Shown in pieces: positions 6,530 through 14,429 of a DNA stretch of 33,310 bases. The notes under the pieces were generated by a model that saw nothing but the letters and a program-made list of their open reading frames with translations, was not told where the DNA came from and did not search any database. This stretch comes from Eubacterium sp. (GTDB taxonomy: Bacteria; Bacillota; Clostridia; Lachnospirales; Lachnospiraceae), in assembly GCA_021769425.1 (NCBI GenBank), contig JAETSX010000048.1:1-33310 (forward strand). Reading direction: 5' to 3'. The position numbers were made by a program, and so were the translations under genes. Numbering within the stretch: the first letter of the stretch is position 1; the number at the start of each line of letters is the position of its first letter.

Positions 6530-8047
6530 CTAATCTTCTAATAACACACGTTTTCTTTCTATCATTTCCTCGATTCTAGCGATATACTGGGCAACATCCT
6601 TCACATTCTCACACCGTTTGATTGTCCCGTCCGAATACACCCTTTTTGTAATCGAACCTGCGCCCAACGCCATAATTGTCTGTTTCTCCTCCATCATCAA
6701 AATATTATAAAGCCCTGCCTTCCCGGATCCTGCATATCCCACGTTCTCAAAATTCCCTGCCATATTCTTCTGACGGTAGAGATAATAAGGATCCAGCCCC
6801 ATCTCTTTGGCATACCTGGCCGCCATATCAATGATTTCCCAGCTGTTTGTCATCTCCATGCCCTGATAATCCTCCGGAAACATTTTAAGCCTTGCCGCCC
6901 GTTTCAGGGCAAGGGAGTGAACCGTCAGATTATCCGGCGACAATGCCTGAATCTGCTCCATAGTATTCTTCACATCCTCTATGGTTTCTCCCGGAAGTCC
7001 CACGATCAAATCCATATTGATATTGTCAAATCCCAGTTCTCTTGCCAGCAGAAAACTCTCCACCGTCTGTTCCGCAGTATGGCGTCGGCCGATAAGATCC
7101 AATGTTTCCTGCTTCATGGTCTGGGGATTGATGGAAATTCTGGATATTCCATGCTCCCGCAGCGCCTTCAGCTTCTCTCTGGTAATACTGTCCGGCCGCC
7201 CTGCTTCCACGGTATATTCCAGCAAATCTGAAAAATCAAATGCACTTTCTATTTTTGTCAGCAGCCTGTCCAACTGCAGAGAAGATAATGTAGTGGGCGT
7301 CCCGCCGCCGATATACACGGTATTTAATTTTTTCCCGCTGCAGACAGAGGCCGTAAAATCAATTTCTTTTTCCAGCGCGTCCAGATAAACATCCGTCTGT
7401 TCTTTCCAGATTCCAATGGGAAAGGAGGAAAATGAACAGTAAGAACAGATGCTGGGGCAAAAGGGGATGCCAACATAAAGGCTATAGCCATCCTGATAAT
7501 CAATCCGGCTCAGAAGTTCCAGCTCCCGTTTTGCAATTTCTATACTCAGCCTTATTTTCTGAGGGGATGCTAAATAAGTGTCTGCCATATAATCCCGGAT
7601 CCCGGATTCCTGTTTTCCCTGTTCCAGCATAGACATTGGAATCTTGGTAGGGCGGATACCGGTCAGGGTCCCCCAGGGAAGTGTCCGTCCGGTGTATTCC
7701 GACAGCATTCTATACAATATCTGCTTCAGGCGGTTCTTCGATCCTTTCCGATCTGAAAAATCCATCTCTGCCGTCCGGTTCCTGTGCCGAATGTATTCTC
7801 CCGGCAGCGGCGGAACCATTCCGTCTTCTTTTTTCTTTGCCGGAAGACACAAAAACAGCTCAACGCTTCCCGGTTCCTGTTTCCGGTAATACACTTCCAG
7901 TCGAAACAGCGGCGTACCTTCCCGTTCCAGCTTAAGAACTTTTTCCTTATCTGCAAACACTTTTACCTCTTCCTCCGGATAAAAGGCCTTCACCAAAGAA
8001 TGGATGTCATATTCAAAATCTGCTTCGCTTAACCAAACCGTTATCAT
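6530..8047 (-). CDS. hemZ: Radical SAM coproporphyrinogen dehydrogenase-like protein HemZ
   Basis: The 505-residue protein has an N-terminal extension of about 185 residues typical of HemZ, then the radical SAM core. YVGIPFCPSICSYCSFSS holds the CxxxCxxC cluster ligands (Cys197, Cys201, Cys204), followed by VYIGGGTPTTL, the EAGRPDSI stretch and GLPGETIEDV. It binds a [4Fe-4S] cluster and SAM. The family is annotated as oxygen-independent coproporphyrinogen III oxidase-like, but in many gut Clostridia that lack heme synthesis the real substrate is unsettled. The start has AAGGG at good spacing. It follows the MBL-fold gene by 142 bp on the same strand; the gap contains a vestigial copy of that gene's 3' end. 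Confidence 0.88.
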   Translation of the reverse strand: MITVWLSEADFEYDIHSLVKAFYPEEEVKVFADKEKVLKLEREGTPLFRLEVYYRKQEPGSVELFLCLPAKKKEDGMVPPLPGEYIRHRNRTAEMDFSDRKGSKNRLKQILYRMLSEYTGRTLPWGTLTGIRPTKIPMSMLEQGKQESGIRDYMADTYLASPQKIRLSIEIAKRELELLSRIDYQDGYSLYVGIPFCPSICSYCSFSSFPIGIWKEQTDVYLDALEKEIDFTASVCSGKKLNTVYIGGGTPTTLSSLQLDRLLTKIESAFDFSDLLEYTVEAGRPDSITREKLKALREHGISRISINPQTMKQETLDLIGRRHTAEQTVESFLLARELGFDNINMDLIVGLPGETIEDVKNTMEQIQALSPDNLTVHSLALKRAARLKMFPEDYQGMEMTNSWEIIDMAARYAKEMGLDPYYLYRQKNMAGNFENVGYAGSGKAGLYNILMMEEKQTIMALGAGSITKRVYSDGTIKRCENVKDVAQYIARIEEMIERKRVLLED

Positions 8048-8136
8048 CTTTTCCCTTCCCTATTTTCCAAAATAGCATACCCTGTAAGGACGCTGCACCC
8101 ATCAAAGCGCTTTGCGTCTTAAAAACCCCTGCAGCT

Positions 8137-8229
8137 CAAATATCTATAAAAGGGCTGTCAGTGCGTTGGCCGATGGTAATTGCAAATATCTATAAAAATG
8201 GGTTGCCGGTGCGTTCCCTGCCGATGGTA
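8137..8229. repeat. Tandem duplication of the MBL gene 3' end
   Basis: Two diverged copies (8137-8178 and 8183-8229) share CAAATATCTATAAAA at one end and CCGATGGTA at the other. The second copy contains the real C-terminus (TIGRERTGNPFL and stop). The first, lying downstream of the stop, would encode the homologous TIGQRTDSPF followed by a stop. It looks like a vestige of a local duplication. Confidence 0.7.
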
Positions 8230-8810
8230 GTCAAATCCATATGCCCCGGATACACTCTCACATCATCCGGCAGCGTCAGAAGCTTCTCCTTGATAGACCG
8301 CACAATTCCTGACATGCTTCCTCCCGGGAAATCCGTTCTGCCCACAGACTGGTTAAACAGAGTATCCCCGCTGAATAGAACTTTCTCTTTCTCCAGGTAA
8401 TAACAGCATCCGCCCTGGGTATGCCCGGGTGTATGCAGAACCTTAAATTCCATCCCTGCCAGTTCCAAAATCTCCCCGTTTTCTGCAAATACATCTGCAT
8501 GGTAGACTTCACTTCTTCCAATCATGCCGGACACATTCTTGGCAGGATTCTCCAAAGTCTCTTTCTCCGCTTTATGGGCATAAATTTTAATGCCAAACAT
8601 TTCCGCCAATTTTCCGGCCGCCATGGCATGATCGAAATGCCCATGGGTCAAAAGCGCTGCTTTCGGCGTTAACTCTTCCTGCCGGATTTTCTCTGCCAGC
8701 ATTTGTGCTGAATCACCCGGATCTAGGATTACCATTTCCTTTGTCTCTTCATTAATGGCAAAATAACAATTAGTCGCCACCTGGCCCACGCAATACTGTT
8801 CTATCTTCAT
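8190..8810 (-). CDS. MBL-fold metallohydrolase (glyoxalase II-like)
   Basis: The ATG at 8810 (MKIEQYCVGQVATNCYF) is chosen over upstream codons because AAGGAG precedes it and the upstream in-frame sequence is only translated tandem repeat. The 206-residue product has the metallo-beta-lactamase metal site LLTHGHFDHAMA (His56, His58, Asp60, His61), then LHTPGHTQGGCCYYL, SGDTLF and YPGHMDLTTIG. This is the compact hydroxyacylglutathione-hydrolase-like group common in Firmicutes; the usual length is about 205-215. It is a soluble binuclear zinc or iron hydrolase. The physiological substrate is unknown; thioester or persulfide hydrolysis are both seen in the family. It lies between the GntR regulator and hemZ on the same strand. 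Confidence 0.85.
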   Translation of the reverse strand: MKIEQYCVGQVATNCYFAINEETKEMVILDPGDSAQMLAEKIRQEELTPKAALLTHGHFDHAMAAGKLAEMFGIKIYAHKAEKETLENPAKNVSGMIGRSEVYHADVFAENGEILELAGMEFKVLHTPGHTQGGCCYYLEKEKVLFSGDTLFNQSVGRTDFPGGSMSGIVRSIKEKLLTLPDDVRVYPGHMDLTTIGRERTGNPFL

Positions 8811-8844
8811 GTTCCATTTACTCCTTCCTGTTTTACACTCTATG

Positions 8845-9022
8845 GTCTGTCTTCTTCCCGCCGCCCGGCTTTTTTCATCCAGTTCTTTCCTTTCCTGCAC
8901 TTCACTGATTGTCTGTTTCTTCCTTCTTCCCGCCGCCCGGCTTTTTTTCATCCAGTTCTTTCCTTTCCCGCACTTCACTAATTGTCTGTTTCTTCCTTCT
9001 TCCCGCCGCCCGGCTTTTTTTC
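8845..9022. repeat. 73-bp tandem repeat spanning the GntR gene 3' end
   Basis: There are three copies: 8845-8910 (66 bp, lacking about 7 bp), 8911-8983 (73 bp) and a partial copy 8984-9022. Each begins GTCTGT, contains CTTCTTCCCGCCGCCCGG and ends in TTCACT(G/A)ATT. The third, gene-proximal copy encodes the last residues of the GntR protein; the others form its 3' untranslated region and the MBL leader. Unit 2 has mutated TGATT to TAATT, which supplies the stop codon. Confidence 0.85.
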
Positions 9023-9742
9023 AGACTGCTCTTTCCTGCTCTGCACCAACTTGTCCAACTGCTCCCCCACCACACGGAAATGCTTATCAAATGCCCGGAT
9101 TGCCATTTCCAGATCCTTGTCTGCCAGTGCATGATAGATTGCCCAGTGAGAACGTCTCAGCATTTCTGCGCGCATTTTATTCATCAGTATCTTTGTGCGG
9201 AAATTCTCAATAAACTGATCCATTAAATTGTCCAGCATGGAATTATATAATATCAGCATACGGTTATGGGAAGCGCTTACCAGCTTGTGGTGGAATTCTA
9301 CGTCCAGCCTGGCACTTTCCTTGGAACTCATAGGCTGATCCATTTTCTTAAGAATCTCCCGCATCTCATCTAATTCCTCCGGTTCTGCCACTTCAATTGC
9401 CAGACGGATTGCGGCGTATTCATAACCGATCCTAATATGAAAAATCTCAGAATAATCAATCTGCATCAGTTTCATTACCATATTGACCGATTTCATCATA
9501 TATTCCATGGGATCACATCTGACATAATTGCCGCTGCCCTGCTGGCACTCAATCAGCCCGGTAATCTCCAGCATGTGCATCACTTCCCGGACGGAATTGC
9601 GGCTGACCCCTATCTCCTCTGCCAGTTCCCGTTCCGTAGGAATTTTGTCATTCAGCTTCAGCTCTCCGGACAGTATCTTTTCTGAACAATAGTCAAATAC
9701 ATATTCATATGTTTTCTTTCCACCTAATCTGGAATGTTCCAT
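8978..9742 (-). CDS. GntR-family regulator with FCD domain (lactate/LldR-like)
   Basis: The 254-residue protein starts at ATG 9742 behind GAGG. Its winged helix-turn-helix (about residues 12-75) contains KIPTERELAEEIGVSRNSVR and GLIECQQGSGNYV. A C-terminal all-helical FCD domain has the metal/ligand pattern RLDVEFHHKLVSASHNRM and later RSHWAIYHALADKDLEMA. FadR-subfamily regulators of this type (LldR, PdhR, GntR) bind organic acids such as lactate. It lies 276 bp beyond the lactate racemase gene but is separated by a terminator, so it has its own promoter. Palindromes upstream of the lactate permease fit its expected operators. The last residues KKPGGGKKEETDN are encoded by the tandem repeat and are unlikely to belong to the fold. 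Confidence 0.85.
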   Translation of the reverse strand: MEHSRLGGKKTYEYVFDYCSEKILSGELKLNDKIPTERELAEEIGVSRNSVREVMHMLEITGLIECQQGSGNYVRCDPMEYMMKSVNMVMKLMQIDYSEIFHIRIGYEYAAIRLAIEVAEPEELDEMREILKKMDQPMSSKESARLDVEFHHKLVSASHNRMLILYNSMLDNLMDQFIENFRTKILMNKMRAEMLRRSHWAIYHALADKDLEMAIRAFDKHFRVVGEQLDKLVQSRKEQSEKKPGGGKKEETDN

Positions 9743-9810
9743 TCTGTACCTCTTTTCTGCACGATTACATCATAACGTTTATTTTAGTATAACACTGGGA
9801 AATTTGCAAG

Positions 9811-9849
9811 AAAAAGAAAAACAGGCAAACCGGAACCCCCGTTCTGCCT
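9811..9849 (-). terminator. Intrinsic terminator of the lactate operon
   Basis: On the minus strand GGCAGAACGG (9839-9848) pairs with CCGGTTTGCC (9824-9833) with one mismatch and one wobble across a 5-nt loop. TGTTTTTCTTTTTC follows directly. It lies about 170 bp after the racemase stop. Confidence 0.75.
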
Positions 9850-10018
9850 GCTTTCCCTGAAAATGTTGTTGTATGTATAGGTACAGTTATACCCGTGAGC
9901 CAAATAATTTGCCAGCAGATTTTCATTCTTTTCCCACTACAGCCAATCATTTGGAAAAAATATTCTCATGAGTATAATCCGACTGTCAGCAAACTGCCAT
10001 CCATACGAATTTTGCATT

Positions 10019-11302
10019 CTATATGACTTTTACCATTACAGACACCCCGTCCGGAATTACTGCGATATGGGCGTCTTTTCCCTTTTCTTCCAATGCCCGC
10101 CGCAACGCTTCATTCACATCGGAGGCTGTCTCAAATCCCATCTCCTCTGCCATGTCGCGGTATTGTCCGCACATCACATAAATTACCTTGTGATGAATCA
10201 AAATCCGGCTTTGGATCTGATATTCCCACTGATCCGGCTTTGTCTCATCCTGAGGAACCTTTAATATCTCTTCCATCAGAGCCGCCGGGCTTTCACAGTT
10301 CTTTAACGCCTGATAAAAACCTTCGCCCCCGTGGCCGTCTCCGCAGTTGGAAACCATAATGATAATGCCGTCCTCTTTCGACGCCGCTTCCGCTGCCGTC
10401 ATGCCTTTCACGGACTGATACATATTCTGATCCAACGGATAACCGCCATTTGTGGAAATCGCAATATCTGCAGGTTTTTTCGGTATTATCTGGCAATACT
10501 GTTGGAGGAATCGGCAGCCGGCTGCATGTGCTTCCATGGCATCACCGGCTACCGCATGCACTATTTTTTTGTCAGCGTCAATAATCACGTTGACAATGTA
10601 CTTCTGGTTCGCCATTTTACTTGCGGCAACCATGTCTCTATGGATAGGGTTATTTTCCAATACGCCGGTACGGCTGTATGGAGAATCTATAAATGCGGAA
10701 CAGTGGTTTCCCAATACTGTAACCGCACTGGATACACCGGGCAGAACGCTTTTGCGTCCGCCGGAAAATCCTGCGAAAAAGTGTGTTTCAATAAATCCTT
10801 CGCTTACCAGAAGATCGGCTTCTGCCGCTATTTTATTAATTAGCAGCGGTGCGCCGGAGGGAAGCGTTCCCAGATTTACCATATCATCTATATTCTGGCT
10901 GTCATGGACTGCAATCTTTTCCTGATTTACAATTTCTTCCCCGAATTTGCCGATCAGCTCCTCTCTGGAAGTAGCCCGGTGAAACCCTGTTGCAATCAAT
11001 AAGGTTATGTCCGCCTTGGGATTCCCTTCCCGGATCTCTTTCAGCATAAATGGAATGATATGTTTGCTCGGCACCGGCCTGGTATGGTCGGAGCAGATGA
11101 TGACTATCTTCTGTTTTCCCCTGGAAAGTTCAGAAAGCTTCGGCGATCCAATGGGATGTTCCATGGCTTCCAGCACAAGCTCATCCTCTGTCTTTCCTGT
11201 TTTCGGCATAGATTCGATGGAAGATTCCAGAATCTCATAATCTAAATTGTCATCCAGATGCAGCATCATGCCCTCTCTGGAAAATGGAAGTTTCATATCC
11301 AT
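10019..11302 (-). CDS. larA: Lactate racemase LarA (nickel-pincer enzyme)
   Basis: The 427-residue protein matches the LarA family (DUF2088). The active-site set seen in Lactobacillus plantarum LarA occurs at identical numbering here: Asp72 and Arg75 in SDHTRPVP, His108 in ATGFHRA, His174 in IETHFFAGFSGGRKSVLPG, and Lys184 in the same motif, which carries the nickel-pincer nucleotide. It interconverts D- and L-lactate so that a single stereospecific dehydrogenase can use both. It is the last gene of the operon, 107 bp after the acyl-CoA dehydrogenase, with GAGGTG upstream of the ATG. The cofactor-synthesis genes larB, larC and larE are not in this window. Related 2-hydroxy acid racemases share the fold; lactate is favoured by context. 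Confidence 0.9.
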   Translation of the reverse strand: MDMKLPFSREGMMLHLDDNLDYEILESSIESMPKTGKTEDELVLEAMEHPIGSPKLSELSRGKQKIVIICSDHTRPVPSKHIIPFMLKEIREGNPKADITLLIATGFHRATSREELIGKFGEEIVNQEKIAVHDSQNIDDMVNLGTLPSGAPLLINKIAAEADLLVSEGFIETHFFAGFSGGRKSVLPGVSSAVTVLGNHCSAFIDSPYSRTGVLENNPIHRDMVAASKMANQKYIVNVIIDADKKIVHAVAGDAMEAHAAGCRFLQQYCQIIPKKPADIAISTNGGYPLDQNMYQSVKGMTAAEAASKEDGIIIMVSNCGDGHGGEGFYQALKNCESPAALMEEILKVPQDETKPDQWEYQIQSRILIHHKVIYVMCGQYRDMAEEMGFETASDVNEALRRALEEKGKDAHIAVIPDGVSVMVKVI

Positions 11303-11327
11303 AAAAATTCACCTCATTTCTTCTATG

Positions 11328-11382
11328 AAAGTCTTCGACTTCCATAGCATGGATGGCCATGCAGCCCGTCGCACGACAGGCT
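11328..11382 (-). other. Three consecutive small hairpins between acd and larA
   Basis: The intercistronic gap holds AGCCTGTCG/CGACGGGCT (11363-11371 with 11374-11382), GCATGG/CCATGC (11347-11352 with 11357-11362) and AAGTC/GACTT around 11329-11341. None is followed by a T-run, so RNA processing or stability control is more likely than termination. Confidence 0.45.
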
Positions 11383-11409
11383 AAGCATGATGGGGTTTAC
11401 TATGAAATG

Positions 11410-12552
11410 TTATTTTACGCCCATCCATCCTGCAATTACCATCATCTGCACTTCAGAGGTTCCTTCATATATCTCAGTAATTTTGGCGTCGCGCATCATA
11501 CGCTCAATGGGATAATCTTTCGTATATCCGTATCCGCCGTACAGCTGCAGGCAGCGGCGCGTTACGTCAGAGGCATTTCTGGAAGCCACTAATTTCGCCA
11601 TAGCCGCTTTATGGGAGAAGGGCTCATGGTCATCTTTGGCGCATGCGGCCTGGTAAACCAGAAGTTTAGCAGCCTCCGTATTGGCCTGCATCTGAGCCAG
11701 TTCGAACTGGGTATTCTGGAACTGGGAAATTCTGCGGCCAAACTGTGTTCTTTCCTGTACGTATTTTACGGTTTCTTCAATAGCGCCTTCTGCAATGCCC
11801 AGCGCCTGGGCTGCAATGCCCACACGTCCGCCGTCTAAGGTCATCATGGCATATTTAAATCCTTTGCCCAATTCCCCAACCAGGTTTTCCTTGGGAACGA
11901 TGCAGTCTTCAAAAACTAACTCACAGGTGGAAGACGCCCGGATACCCATTTTATCTTCCAGTTTGCCGATGGAGAATCCCGGGAAGCCTTTTTCTACAAT
12001 AAATGCGGAAATTCCTTTGGTGCCCAAAGATTTATCTGTCATAGCCAGTACGAAAAATACATCTGCCACTCCTGCATTGGTAATGAAAATCTTAGAACCG
12101 TTCAATACCCAGTGGTCCCCTTTGTCTACCGCAACGGTTTTCTGTCCGGACGCGTCTGTTCCTGCGTTAGCTTCCGTTAATGCAAATGCGCCGATCCATT
12201 CCCCGGAGCATAATTTGGGCAGGTATTTCTGTTTCTGCTCTTCGGTGCCGAACTGATAAATGGGCGTACAGCAAAGAGAAGTATGAGCTGACACGATAAC
12301 CCCTGTGGTTCCGCAGTATTTGCTCAGTTCCTCTACCGTCTGGATGTAAGCCAGGGTGTCCATGCCGGCTCCGCCGTACTCTTCCGGGAACGGAATTCCC
12401 ATCAACCCCATTTCTGCCATCTTCTTAACGTTCTCCATGGGGAATTCTTCTGTCTTGTCAATCTCCGCTGCCAAGGGCTTTACTTCATTTACTGCAAAAT
12501 CATGTACCATATCCAGAATGTCCTGATGTAATTCGTCTCTTTTAAAATCCAT
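11410..12552 (-). CDS. Acyl-CoA dehydrogenase (butyryl/short-chain type)
   Basis: The 380-residue protein is a full-length FAD-dependent acyl-CoA dehydrogenase. Visible motifs are FALTEANAGTDAS and ITNAG(V) around the flavin, ERTQFGRRISQFQ, LQLYGGYGYTKDYPIERMMR and the catalytic base in ITEIYEGTSEVQ (Glu363, equivalent to Glu367/368 of short-chain enzymes). It would transfer electrons between an acyl-CoA and EtfAB. It follows etfA by 31 bp with GGAGG upstream, inside a lactate operon. A dehydrogenase gene at this place is known from lactate clusters of butyrate producers. Candidate reactions are crotonyl-CoA/butyryl-CoA or acrylyl-CoA/propionyl-CoA; the sequence alone cannot decide, and no lactoyl-CoA dehydratase is present in the window. 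Confidence 0.9.
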   Translation of the reverse strand: MDFKRDELHQDILDMVHDFAVNEVKPLAAEIDKTEEFPMENVKKMAEMGLMGIPFPEEYGGAGMDTLAYIQTVEELSKYCGTTGVIVSAHTSLCCTPIYQFGTEEQKQKYLPKLCSGEWIGAFALTEANAGTDASGQKTVAVDKGDHWVLNGSKIFITNAGVADVFFVLAMTDKSLGTKGISAFIVEKGFPGFSIGKLEDKMGIRASSTCELVFEDCIVPKENLVGELGKGFKYAMMTLDGGRVGIAAQALGIAEGAIEETVKYVQERTQFGRRISQFQNTQFELAQMQANTEAAKLLVYQAACAKDDHEPFSHKAAMAKLVASRNASDVTRRCLQLYGGYGYTKDYPIERMMRDAKITEIYEGTSEVQMMVIAGWMGVK

Positions 12553-12583
12553 AACATTTCCTCCATATTATAATCAACCGACA

Positions 12584-13591
12584 TTATGCCTTCCGTGCCT
12601 TAAATGCTGCCGTCAGCGCCGGCACCACTTCGTTTAAGTTTCCTACAATTCCGTAATCCGCCACATCAAAAATCGGCGCATCCTCATCTTTGTTCACTGC
12701 AATTACCGTATCGGAACCGGAAATGCCTGCCAAATGCTGTATTGCTCCGGAAATGCCGATGGCAAAGTAAAGCTTCGGCGCTACGGTCTTGCCGGACTGC
12801 CCTACCTGATGTGCGTGAGGCATCCAGCCTGCGTCAACCACAGCCCTGCTGCAGCCAACCGTTGCCCCCAGCTCTGCTGCCAGATCTTCCAGAAGCTTAA
12901 AGTTTTCTGCGCTTCCAACGCCCCGGCCGCCGGATACGATGATCTCTGCTTCCTCCAGATTTACTGCCTCTGCCACTTCATTGACGCGCTCCACCAGATT
13001 GGTGCGGATTTCTTCGGGGGCCACATGAATCTCTTCTTTTACAATTTCTCCGCTGCGGCCTTCATCATACGCGCCTTTTTTGAATACGCCCGGCCTTACG
13101 GTTCCCATCTGGGGACGGTGCTCCGGACACATAATGGTGGCCATTAAGTTGCCGCCGAAGGTGGGACGGGTCCATGCGATATTTCCGGTTTCTTCATCAA
13201 TGTCAATGCCGGTGCAGTCTGCCGTCAAGCCTGTTTTCAGACGGCAGGACACCCTGGGCCCCATGTCCCGGCCATTGTTGGTAGCCCCGATCATCAAGGT
13301 TTCCGGTTTATATTTCTCTACCAGAGTTACCATTGCCTTGGTAAACGCATCTGTGGTGTAATATTCATATTCCGGCCCGTCTACGATAATAGCGGAATCT
13401 GCGCCATAGCAGATGGCGTCCTTTGCCACGCCCTCAATATCCTTGCCGATTACCACTGCTACCAGAGGACATCCTTTCTGGTCTGCCAGCGGCCTTGCCA
13501 CATGTAAAAGTTCATATCCGACATTTTTTGCTTTTCCGCATTCAGTCTCTATAAACACCCATATATTTTTATAATCATTCAGATTGCCCAT
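12584..13591 (-). CDS. etfA: Electron transfer flavoprotein alpha subunit
   Basis: The 335-residue protein has the EtfA N-terminal nucleotide-fold domain and the C-terminal FAD domain. The FAD domain shows ELGATVGCSRAVVDAGWMPH, then HQVGQSGKTVAPKLYFAIGI with SGAIQHLAGI and VNKDEDAPIFDVADYGIVGN. It pairs with EtfB encoded 13 bp upstream; an AGGAGGGG ribosome site precedes the ATG. In lactate-oxidising anaerobes this heterodimer lets NAD-linked lactate oxidation proceed by electron confurcation with reduced ferredoxin. No N-terminal ferredoxin-like cysteine cluster, as described in the Acetobacterium LctC subunit, is visible here, so the electron route may differ. Confidence 0.93.
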   Translation of the reverse strand: MGNLNDYKNIWVFIETECGKAKNVGYELLHVARPLADQKGCPLVAVVIGKDIEGVAKDAICYGADSAIIVDGPEYEYYTTDAFTKAMVTLVEKYKPETLMIGATNNGRDMGPRVSCRLKTGLTADCTGIDIDEETGNIAWTRPTFGGNLMATIMCPEHRPQMGTVRPGVFKKGAYDEGRSGEIVKEEIHVAPEEIRTNLVERVNEVAEAVNLEEAEIIVSGGRGVGSAENFKLLEDLAAELGATVGCSRAVVDAGWMPHAHQVGQSGKTVAPKLYFAIGISGAIQHLAGISGSDTVIAVNKDEDAPIFDVADYGIVGNLNEVVPALTAAFKARKA

Positions 13592-13604
13592 GCTAAGCCC
13601 CTCC

Positions 13605-14408
13605 TTATAAAAGTTTTGCTTCTTCCAGCAATTTCACTACTTCGTTTGCTGCGTCTTTCGGTTCCATGCCTGCCAGCTTCACGCCGGATTTTTCCCTGAC
13701 CGGCGTATAAGTCTTTTTCACCCTTGTGGGGGATCCGTTTAATCCGCACAGTTCCAATTGAATGGATGGGATATCCTCTTCAGTCAAAACAGGAATTTCT
13801 TTTTTCTTGGCAGCCATTTTGCTCTTAATGGTGGGATAACGGGGCTCATAAGGAAGTTTCACAACAGTCACCACTGCCGGAAGCTTAGTGGAAATCATAT
13901 CGTAACCTGCATCATGTTCCCGTTTTACCTGAATCTCTCCGTCCTTTTCCACAATATCCAGCGCATAGGTAATCTGGGGCAAGTCAAGATGCTCCGCAAT
14001 TTCCGGCCCTACCTGGGCAGTGTCTCCGTCTGTGGCCTGCTTTCCGCAGAGGATTAAGTCAAATTTCAGTCCCTCTTTTTCTTCTACCGCTTTAATTGCC
14101 TCGGACAAAATATAGCTGGTGGCAAGGGTGTCGGAACCGCCGAAGCTCCTGCTGGAAATCAGATAGCCGTTGTCTGCGCCTACTGCGAGACAGGATTTGA
14201 TGGCTTCCTTGGCCTGCTCCGGCCCCATGGAAATTACAATCAGCTTGCCGCCCAACTGCTCTTTCAGTCTTACGCCTACTTCCTGGGCATAGGTGTCAAA
14301 AGGATTCACAATACTTGGAACGCCTTTGCGGATTAGGGTGTGAGTTTCAGGATCTACCTTGATTTCGTTGGTATCAGGTACCTGTTTCATGCAAACACAA
14401 ATATTCAT
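13605..14408 (-). CDS. etfB: Electron transfer flavoprotein beta subunit
   Basis: The 267-residue protein starts MNICVCMKQVPDTNEIKVDP, as EtfB proteins do. It contains LILCGKQATDGDTAQVGPEI, the nucleotide-binding loop characteristic of bifurcating-type EtfB proteins, and an AAKKKEIP segment near the C-terminal recognition region. GGAGGA lies before the ATG. Gene order dehydrogenase-etfB-etfA is the one seen in lct clusters of Acetobacterium and Anaerobutyricum. Bifurcating activity is an inference from motif and context. Confidence 0.93.
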   Translation of the reverse strand: MNICVCMKQVPDTNEIKVDPETHTLIRKGVPSIVNPFDTYAQEVGVRLKEQLGGKLIVISMGPEQAKEAIKSCLAVGADNGYLISSRSFGGSDTLATSYILSEAIKAVEEKEGLKFDLILCGKQATDGDTAQVGPEIAEHLDLPQITYALDIVEKDGEIQVKREHDAGYDMISTKLPAVVTVVKLPYEPRYPTIKSKMAAKKKEIPVLTEEDIPSIQLELCGLNGSPTRVKKTYTPVREKSGVKLAGMEPKDAANEVVKLLEEAKLL

Positions 14409-14429
14409 AATGCTTCCTCCTCATAAATT

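Noticed and set aside
8811-8978. Upstream extension of the MBL-fold protein by 56 residues
   Set aside because: The extension is only translated tandem repeat, while AAGGAG and a family-like N-terminus support the start at 8810.
9743-10018. Small genes in the gap between the racemase and the GntR gene
   Set aside because: Open frames there lack ribosome sites and overlap the terminator; only the terminator and the regulator's promoter region are supportable.
11410-14408. Acrylyl-CoA pathway for propionate from lactate
   Set aside because: A propionyl-CoA transferase and lactoyl-CoA dehydratase would be needed and neither is in the window; EtfAB are better explained by LctD, with the acyl-CoA dehydrogenase function left open.
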